Below are positions 55,494 to 64,000 of a stretch of DNA of 64,000 nucleotides, piece by piece; the stretch's first letter is position 1; each line of letters begins with the position of its first letter. The stretch comes from Anadara kagoshimensis (Eukaryota; Mollusca; Bivalvia; Arcoida; Arcidae): contig CM037860.1 in assembly GCA_021292105.1 (NCBI GenBank), positions 12,790,698 through 12,854,697 on the forward strand, in the 5' to 3' direction. A model generated the notes under the pieces. The model was not told where the DNA came from, ran no database searches, and saw only the letters and a list, made by a program, of their open reading frames with translations. The position numbers and the translations under genes are program-made.

Positions 55494-56072
55494 CATGATA
55501 CACATACACGTATCTCCATAGTAATACAAATGAGAGCACTTCACAAGAGTACAACCTTGATTTGTGTCTTATAACTTGTGTTCCATGTTTTTTAAATCTT
55601 TGTAGTTTGAGTATACATTACAATTTTATCGTTGAAAATTGTTACACAGACATTCTTATGATTTATAATTTAACTGACCCCAAAACATACCGTCAGTGGG
55701 CAAAAACTTGGCTGGTCTTTTCAATTTCAGTTTGGCATCGAGAAAATATTTTGCCACTCTTTGTCTTAAGATTTGACTTTCATTTTTTCTCTCAAAAACA
55801 TGTCACCGAATATCTGATCGAAGTATACGAATAAATACCAAATTACAAAACTGATTTTTCAAAAATAAAATGGATTGCTTTATATTATAATGTGGACACC
55901 TTTTTCAAAATATAGACACAATTTTCTCAATGACTGGGTCACAATGGTCCAACTAACCCATGGTTTAGATTGAACACTCTAACAACAAATGTAGGTCACT
56001 AGTGTTTCTCCTCTATTTTGTAGTAAGAAGGGTATTTTCCAGCATCTGTGAGGATTGATAACAAATGATGGA

Positions 56073-59000
56073 TCACAGAACTTTCAAGGCAGATTTAGCT
56101 GCTGATCTACTAAATGTGTCAACTCTGCTCCTGTTGTTATCATCTGGTGGTGTGATGCCTGTCTCTAAATCTGGCATGTCACTTAAAACTGAAAAATATA
56201 ATAAACATATACAATTCTATAGCCGACACATAATCGGCGAAAAAAGAATTAGTGAGATAATTTTGCTGAATATATACTACTGACAATTAGCAAAAAAAGA
56301 AATAAAGTTGCCAAGTAAATAAATGCATGTACTAAGAAAAATTAATTAATCTCGATTCATTATACCCGTTATTGATTAATTTAATTTATATTAGTATTAA
56401 ACATAGTCAGCCACCACAACTAAAATTTAAGCAAAAGCTGAAGCACCTAAGAAAAGCTAACAAATTCCCAAATCTTTTTTTAATTACATTTTAATGAGGT
56501 TTTTGATAAATATTTATTTAGTACTTTTGAACCTCTATCCATAGTAACTATGTATGATAGTATTTATATTTATATTTATCTTAATTAGAAATATTTTCTA
56601 GAGCAGTTAAAAGTAGCATCCGATTCAGAACCTTTCAAAATTCTGGCTAAGTTTGTTTCCAAATGCATGGATGGTTTGAAACACAACAAAAACTCCATAA
56701 CTTACGGTGGTCAATTTCATCTGAGTAATATCTTCTATGTTTTGAGAAATTACATCTGCATTTTTTCTTTGGAATACAGCATAATTTTTCACAGCAAAAC
56801 TTGTACAAAGAGCGTCTGGAATTAACTGCATAAATAAACAAATATATAGGTACATGTGTGATATTTCAAATAACAAGGAACTCAGAATTCTGGAAAAGTT
56901 TATCGTTTCTTAACTTATCTGAGCCACAAAAGCAGTTAGCACTTGCATGCACTTTTCAACTCGTGTTATATTCAACTAAAATAATGAACACTTTCATCTT
57001 CAAGTAATAACAACTTCAGATAATTACTATAACTATCTGCCTTTCAAAAATTAATTTATTCTGCTTTGTGACTTCAACAAGAGCATCCCTAATGTGGGAG
57101 GTGAGTTGCAGGTTTTAATTTGTAAAGGGTCTGGTTGAAAAACAATTATGAAATTATTTAAATCATAAATGATATTATATGAGCTTGACCTCATTGGAAG
57201 TCCAGTTGAAGAAAATATCAAAATAACAAGAGGCCCAATAGGGCCTGTACCGCTCACCTGGGCCGTAAACAGCACAAAAAACACAATATATACTACATTT
57301 AAGGAGCAATAACTCTGATGTGGATATTTAGATATTTATGAAACTTGCAACTTGCATCTGTGACCTTGACTTTCAAACCAATGACCATAATCTATATTAA
57401 AATGATCACTGCATCAATACCAACAATATTCTAATATACATGCCTATACAAAAAGTTGATAGTTTTCGAGATAATTAACCTTTTTGGTATTGTTTTGCTA
57501 CTGTGACCTTGACCTTTGGACCCTTGACCTTTTTCTATACATCAAAATGATCGTTGTATCAATACCTACAACATTCTAATATACATGCCTCTACAAAAAG
57601 TTCATAGTTTTCAAGATAATGAACCATTTCAGTATTCTTTCGCATCTTTGACCTTGACCTTTGAACCAATGACCTTAATCTATATATCAAAATGATTGTT
57701 ACATCAATACCAACAATATTCCAATATACATGCCTATACAAAAAGTTTATAGTTTTCAAGATAATTAACCTTTTTGGTATTGTTTTGCTACTGTGACCTT
57801 GACCTTTTGACCCATGACCCTTTTCTATACATCAAAATAATCGTTGTATCAATACCTACAACTTTCTCATATACATGCTTATACAAAAAGTTCATAGTTT
57901 TCAAGATAATGAACCATTTCAGTATTCTTTTGCATCTGTTACCTTGACCTTTGAACCAATGACCTTAATCTATATATCAAAATGATCGTTACATCAATAC
58001 CAACAATATTCCAATATACATGCCTATACAAAAAGTTTATAGTTTTCAAGATAATTAACCATTTTGGTATTGTTTTGCTACTGTGACCTTGACCTTTGGA
58101 CCCTTGACCTTTTTCTATACATCAAAATGATCGTTGTATCAATACCTACAACTTTCTCATATACATGCTTATACAAAAAGTTCATAGTTTTCAAGATAAT
58201 GAACCATTTCAGTATTCTTTCGCATCTGTGACCTTGACCTTTGAACCAATGACCTTAATCTATATATCAAAATGATCGTTACATCAATACCAACAATATT
58301 CCAATATACATGCCTATACAAAACGTTTATTGTTTTCGAGATAATTAGCCATTTTGGTATTGTTTTGCTACTATGACCTTGACCTTTTGACCCATGACCC
58401 TTTTCTATACATCAAAATAATTGTTGTATCAATACCTACAACTTTCTCATATACATGCTTATACAAAAAGTTTATAGTTTTCAAGATAATGAACCATTTC
58501 AGTATTCTTTTGCATCTGTGACCTTGACCTTTGAACCAATGACCTTAATCTATATATCAAAATGATCGTTACATCAATACCAACAATATTCCAATATACA
58601 TGCCTATACAAAAAGTTTATAGTTTTCGAGATAATTAACCATTTTGGTATTGTTTTGCTACTGTGACCTTGACCTTTGGACCCTTGACCTTTTTTCTATA
58701 CATCAAAATGATCGTTGTATCAATACCTACAACATTCTAATATACATGCTTATACAAAAAGTTCAAAGTTTTCAAGATAATGAACCATTTCAGTATTCTT
58801 TCGCATCTGTGACCTTGACCTTTGAACCAATGACCTTAATCTATATATCAAAATGATCGTTACATCAATACCAACAATATTCCAATATACATGCCTATAC
58901 AAAAAGTTGATAGTTTTCGAGATAATTAACCTTTTTGGTATTGTTTTGCTACTGTGACCTTGACCTTTGGACCCTTGACCTTTTTCTATACATCAAAATG

Positions 59001-60252
59001 ATCGTTGTATCAATACCTACAACATTCTAATATACATGCCTATACAAAAAGATAGTTTTCAAGATAATGAACCATTTCAGTATTCTTTCGCATCTGTGAC
59101 CTTGACCTTTGAACCAATGACCTTAATCTATATATCAAAATTATCGTTACATCAATACCAACAATATTCCAATATACATGCCTATACAAAAAGTTTATAG
59201 TTTTCGAGATAATTAACCTTTTTGGTATTGTTTTGCTACTGTGACCTTGACCTTTGGACCCTTGACCTTTTTCTATACATCAAAATGATCGTTGTATCAA
59301 TACCTACAACATTCTAGTATACATGCCTATACAAAAAGTTGATAGTTTTGCAAGATAATGAACCATTTCAGTATTCTTTCGCATCAGTGACCTTGACCTT
59401 TGAACTAATGACCTTAATCTATATATCAAAATTATCGTTACATCAATACCAACAATATTCCAATATACATGCTTATACAAAAAGTTTATAGTTTTCGAGA
59501 TAATTAACATTTTTGGTATTGTTTTGCTACTGTGACCTTGACCTTTGGACCCTTGACCTTTTTCTATACATCAAAATAATCGTTGTATCAATACCTACAA
59601 CTTTCTCATATACATGCTTATACAAAAAGTTCATAGTTTTCAAGATAATGAACCATTTCAGTATTCTTTCGCATCTGTGACCTTGACCTTTGAACCAATG
59701 ACCTTAATCTATACATCAAAATAATCGTTACATTAATACCAACAATATTCTAATATACATGCTTATATAAAAAGTTTATAGTTTTCGAGATAATAAATAA
59801 TATAAGAAAGGTAAAAAATTAGGTCATGACCTTCATAATTGACCTTAACACCATTTTGAAGATAATTGCAAGAATATGTCAAAACTGAAAACCCCATGTC
59901 ATTATCTGGTCGTATAGTCAAGTTATAACAATTTAAAAATATTTTACAATTTTTGCAAAATTAAACTCAAAAACGCGTAACCTATTTTTAAACCAAATTT
60001 CATGAAATGAACAAACTTAAAGGTTAAGACTATGTAGAATCCAAATATTACATCAGTTTTTGCCTCTAATGAGTGGTTCAAGAGAAGAAGATTTTTTTTA
60101 GGTTTTGTCTATTTTTAGTAACAGCGGCCATCTTGGATATTCGATCGCCATGATTTGAACAAACTATAGTTAGACTCTGTCAAGGACCTTCCATGGCAAA
60201 TTTGGTTTCAGTTGGCCCAGTAGTTTCAGAGGAGAAGATTAAAGTTTACTGA

Positions 60253-60283
<31 letters not shown>

Positions 60284-62341
60284 CTCGCCATGCCATAAGC
60301 TCACATGGCCTTTGGCCAGGTGAGCTAAAAACTCCCAAGTTGTTATCTTTATACAAAGTTAAGTTATAGCAATGTAAAGTTTGTTTTATAAAAAATGAAC
60401 TGTCACCATTGAGCTTAGCTACAGTACGTATTAAACAAAACAATGATGAAAAACACAAAAATTAAGAATTAGCTTTATATGTGGCATAATTGAAAAAGGT
60501 CATGACCTTAACCTTTTATCTTGGCCTAAATTTAAAAGTCGGTCAAACTGAAATCTTTACATTTAGTAAAGACATATCAATTCAATTAAGCTAACTCTGT
60601 TGACATTGCTTGAATTAAAGCATGCAAAATGCACCTCAGATCCAATGCTATAGCTTCAGTTCAAATCAATTCAAAACAAAAAAGTAAATGCCCCTTAACC
60701 ATGCAATTTGAACAAGAGGCCCAGGGGCCACATCGCTCACCTGAGCAACTTGCTAGGTAGAAGCCGAAATGAGTTCAGTATTGAAGTGAGTGCAGGGGAG
60801 GGAGGTTTTGTACAAACTGAAATCTATACTTCCTACCGATGCTTTTCACTAAACAATTTGTAAGTATTTCTATGTACCGTAAAAGGTTGATGTTTCGACA
60901 AGCCTCGGCTTATTCCGTTACCTTTTTCTTACAGCATTTCAACCAATGAAATAATTTTAAAAAAAATTTTCATCATGCAATCTACCAATCTCAAAAGAGA
61001 GAAAATGCATATGCCGAATACTGTAATCGGGAAATGGCAAATAGAAATTATAGAATACAGCAGGATTTACATTAAAAAATTAAAATTAGCTTTTAAATAC
61101 AAGTACAATTAATATATTTCTCATGAACAATATATTTAACTTTATATCAAAATACTTATATAAAAGAATACAGCATGGAAAATACACTATTATTTAACCA
61201 TGATTTGAACAAACTTGAATCTACACTACCTGAGGATGCTTCCATTTTAATTTGAGCTTTCCTGGCCTAATAGTTTTTGAGGAGAAGATTTTTAAAGATT
61301 CTCTCTATATATTCCTGTGTAAAACTTGACCCCCCTCTTGTGGCCCCACCCTACCCCCAGGGACTATGATTTGAACAAACTTGAATCTACACTACCTGAG
61401 GATGCTTCCATTTTAATTTGAGCTTTTCTGGCCTAATAGTTTTTGAGAAAAAGATTTTAAAAAATTTTCTTTATATTCCTATGTAAAACTTGATTCCCCT
61501 CTTGTGACCCCTCCCTACCCCCGGGGACCATGATTTGAACAAACTTGAATCTACACTACCTGAAGATGCTTCCATTTTAATTTGAGCTTTTCAGGCCTAA
61601 TAGTTTTTGAGAAGAAGATTTTTAAAGATTTTCTCTATATACTCCTATGTAAAACTTGATCCCCCTCTTGTGGCCCCTCCCTACCCCCGGGGACCATGAT
61701 TTGAACAAACTTGAATCTACACTACCTGAGGATGCTTCCATTTTAATTTGAGCTTTCCTGGCCTAATAGTTTTTGAGGAGAAGATTTTTAAAGATTCTCT
61801 CTATATATTCCTGTGTAAAACTTGACCCCCCTCTTGTGGCCCCACCCTACCCCCAGGGACTATGATTTGAACAAACTTGAATCTACACTACCTGAGGATG
61901 CTTCCATTTTAATTTGAGCTTTTCTGGCCTAATAGTTTTTGAGAAAAAGATTTTTGAAAATTTTCTTTATATATTCCTATGTAAAACTTGATCCCCCTCT
62001 TGTGACCCCTCCCTACCCCCGGGGACCATGATTTGAACAAACTTGAATCTACACTACCTCAGGATGCTTCCATTTTAATTTGAGCTTTTCAGGCCTAATA
62101 GTTTTTGAGAAGAAGATTTTTAAAGATTTTCTCTATATACTCCTATGTAAAACTTGATCCCCCTCTTGTGGCCCCTCCCTACCCCCGGGGACCATGATTT
62201 GAACAAACTTGAATCTACACTTCCTAAGGATGCCTCCACAAAAGTTTAAGCTTTACAGGCCGAATAGTTTTTGAGAAGAAGATTTTTGAAAAATACCAAC
62301 AAAGTTTCAATAATTCTCAATTATCTCCCCTTTAAAGAGGG

Positions 62342-62380
<39 letters not shown>

Positions 62381-62428
62381 TAGTGGTGCTTTGTGCCAAA
62401 TTTGGTTGAAATCTGCCCAGTGGTTCGT

Positions 62429-62467
<39 letters not shown>

Positions 62468-62496
62468 GACAACGACGACGACGACAGACAACGGAC

Positions 62497-62528
<32 letters not shown>

Positions 62529-64000
62529 TGGCTCAGGTGAGCTAAAAAGGTATACATAATGAAACAGAAAATGCTAGATACATTGTATAAGCAACAACAC
62601 CACACAAGGTTGATTTCAGCTATCACATGAGTGGAGTTACAGTGTTTTATGTCCCAGTCAAGATTCTTTCACTTATATTGAGATGGTCAGTTCTGGGAGG
62701 AAATAGTTCTCAGAGACAACCAACACCTATTGGCATGTAAAAACACAAACTTTCTCACAACAGAATCTGCCCATGTTGGATTAGAACGTAGGAGGGGACA
62801 GGCACTGTTATCTGTAAGCTAGCGATTTACCAATGCCCCTACCACATGAGTAATTTGTAAAGATGGACATATTACTTGATTATACAAGCACATGTGCAAT
62901 GTATCCATATAGGTACAAAACAAGTGGATTATTAGTTTGATTTGAAGCAATCCAAGGAAATTGTTAACATAATTAATCAGCATGCTTTAATTATATAAGC
63001 TATGTAAGCATCTTGATCGAAAGCAAAGTAGGCAGATATGCAGAGCTTCAAGCATTAATATACTTGTAAAAATAAATAAAGTATTAGTAAACAAACCTTT
63101 CTTTAAAGCCAGATTTTGTGTAGCATTATACTCATCATTAGGTAGATCTGACTGCTTTTTGGCAAAATTAATGAACACCTAGAAAAAAGAATGGAAATAC
63201 TAATACTGCATGTATGAAATTTAGACCATTTGAAATACTAGTAGATATTTTGATCTGAATTTTTTTATTGAGATAGAAATTTTTAAGCAAATTGTCCCAG
63301 TGCCTAGTAAACTAAAATGTTTAACAACCACTCAAAAATTAAACTCGTAACACATTTTTTTACACAAAAAGTTTACTCATACATGTAACTCAATATTTTG
63401 CCCAATTTTTTGCTAATACCGGTATACAGCAATGTTGGACTATTTTATCTTGGGTCTCTTACACAGAAAAAGGATTATTTTTACACTGCCGTGGGTGACT
63501 GAAAAAACCACTAATCCCAAAACAATTTTACTGGCTTAGATAAACGGAGTCTAAGATCTCAGCCCCTTGTTGGCTATATCTCGATACCTTTTTAACAGTG
63601 TCTAGCTGCTGAAAGATAGCTTTGCACCTTAGCCTCTAAACTTTAACTAAAATCAATATGTAGATGAAGATGAATTTTAGTGGAATGATACATTTAGTGC
63701 ATTTATCAGATTAAGCAATAAAAACTAAAACTTTGGTGATGCTGATTTATGCCCCTGCATAGGTCTGGTCGGTATGCAGCATGTCATCTCTTGTTGGTTT
63801 ACATTTGTGTCAAGTTTGATCAAAATCTATCCATAGAGAAGGAAGCTATAGAGAGACGTGGTATTGAGACAGTCAGCCAGGTGGACAGATGGATGGACGG
63901 AAAAAGTGATTCTTATATATGTATATCTCCTTAAAATTCATTCTTGTGGGGTATAAAAACACACATAATTTACCTGATCTAGCGTTGTCTGGGAGACAGA
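56073..64000 (-). CDS. ABCA-subfamily transporter, C-terminal exons (partial)
   Basis: The gene enters from the right edge. Exons: 63974-64000 (incomplete; SVSQTTLDQ), 63097-63178 (VFINFAKKQSDLPNDEYNAT) and 56073-56188 (LSDMPDLETGITPPDDNN, ending SAAKSALKVL and TGA). Phases agree (0, then 1). SVSQTTLDQVFINFAKKQS matches the segment after the second nucleotide-binding domain of ABCA1-type full transporters, including the VFVNFA motif (here VFINFA) known to be needed for lipid efflux in ABCA1. ABCA proteins are membrane lipid exporters or floppases. The tail after the motif is not conserved, so the exact member (ABCA1/4/7 or ABCA3-like) cannot be told. A 6.9-kb last intron carries two hairpin-ended elements. 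A possible extra exon lies at 56706-56825. Confidence 0.88.
56706..56825 (-). other. candidate cassette exon in the last ABCA intron
   Basis: A 120-bp stretch with good borders on the minus strand: TTTATTTATGCAG|TTAATTCC and GACCACC|GTAAGT. Its length is a multiple of three and phase 1 inclusion stays open, but would add a Cys/Lys-rich peptide (SLYKFCCEKLCCIPKKKCRC). A second, more protein-like frame (LIPDALCTSFAVKNYAVFQR) does not fit the flanking phases. It may be an alternative exon, part of another gene, or chance. Confidence 0.35.
57225..60330 (+). mobile_element. hairpin-ended tandem-core element, copy 2 (3106 bp)
   Basis: Starts AACAAGAGGCCCAATAGGGC (hairpin GGCCC-AATA-GGGCC) and CGCTCACCTG; ends with hairpin AGCTCACATGGCC-TTT-GGCCAGGTGAGCT (60298-60326) and AAAA. 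Next to it are a (GCAC)n microsatellite (60252-60285) and the conserved stretch AATTTGGTTTCAGTTGGCCC / AGTAGTTTCAGAGGAGAAGA. The core has about 17 units of about 145 bp from 57361 to 59790, in two alternating variants (GGACCCTTGACC and GAACCAATGACC). It is the same unit as copy 1, inverted. It lies in the last ABCA intron. Confidence 0.9.
60711..62547 (+). mobile_element. hairpin-ended tandem-core element, copy 3 (1837 bp)
   Basis: Starts AACAAGAGGCCCAGGGGCC and CGCTCACCTGAGC; ends AGCTCACTTGAGCC-TTT-GGCTCAGGTGAGCT (62513-62543) then AAAA. A GACGAC microsatellite (62458-62490) precedes the hairpin. The core is a different array: about seven units of about 166 bp (starts near 61201, 61368, 61531, 61698, 61863, 62029, 62195), with a three-unit block duplicated (61201-61698 and 61698-62195). 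The unit (TTTGAGCTTTTCTGGCC, TAATAGTTTTTGAGAAGAAG) resembles the element's own subterminal sequence (TCTGCCCAGTGGTTCGTGAG, AAGAAGAT). Confidence 0.9.
62630..62850 (-). mobile_element. SINE type III, diverged
   Basis: GTGGAGTTACAGTGTTTTAT, CCCAGTCAAGATTCTTTCAC, TTATATTGAGATGGTCAGTT, GGGAGGAAATAGTTC and ACAAACTTTCTCACAACAGA: reverse-complement type III; the tRNA head is eroded. Confidence 0.72.
63740..63955 (+). repeat. dispersed repeat, partner of 5540-5755
   Basis: Same order of phrases as the 5.5-kb copy (TCAAGTTTGATCAAAATCTA, GGACAGATGGATGGACGG, GTGATTCTTATATATG, TGTGGGGTATAA). It abuts the ABCA exon at 63974. Confidence 0.65.

Noticed and set aside
57361-59790. Regular repeats at constant spacing, CRISPR-like at a glance
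   Set aside because: Units are contiguous tandem repeats without unique spacers, in an intron of an animal gene.

Overview
The window looks like nuclear DNA of a bivalve mollusc or close relative. It is AT-rich, its genes are split into short exons by long introns with GT/AG borders, and it is full of tRNA-headed SINEs, hairpin-ended repeats and TIR elements of the kind common in bivalve genomes. The species cannot be named from sequence alone.

Layout. 1-14.5 kb: no host gene I can support; a degenerate minisatellite, several copies of a long-TIR repeat, SINEs and a small LINE stub. 14.5-16.4 kb (minus): a spliced conserved gene of unknown function. 17.3-20.6 kb: nested MITE-like elements, a 5'-truncated LINE with a clean target duplication, and a 953-bp TIR element. 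20.7-21.9 kb (plus): an ankyrin-repeat/SOCS-box protein. 24.8-29.6 kb (minus): adenylate kinase 3, five exons. 30.2-33.0 kb: a complete pogo/Tigger-type DNA transposon with an apparently intact, intron-containing transposase. 34.3-51.7 kb (plus): PUM3, 17 coding exons. 56.1-64.0 kb (minus): the C-terminal exons of an ABCA-subfamily lipid transporter, running off the right edge.

The host genes are housekeeping or regulatory: mitochondrial nucleotide metabolism (AK3), ribosome biogenesis/RNA binding (PUM3), ubiquitin ligase substrate recognition (ASB-like) and lipid export (ABCA). They do not form an operon. AK3 and PUM3 are head to head and the pogo element lies between their starts. In human, AK3 and PUM3 both lie on 9p24, so the pairing may be old linkage.

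Most striking non-genic feature: three copies (39.1-40.8, 57.2-60.3, 60.7-62.5 kb) of a non-autonomous element with hairpins at both ends, a GC-rich microsatellite at a fixed position and large internal tandem arrays. Two of the arrays repeat a nuclear-receptor-like motif at about 145-bp spacing. One copy ends only 13 nt before a PUM3 exon and so must supply much of that intron's 3' splice-site region.
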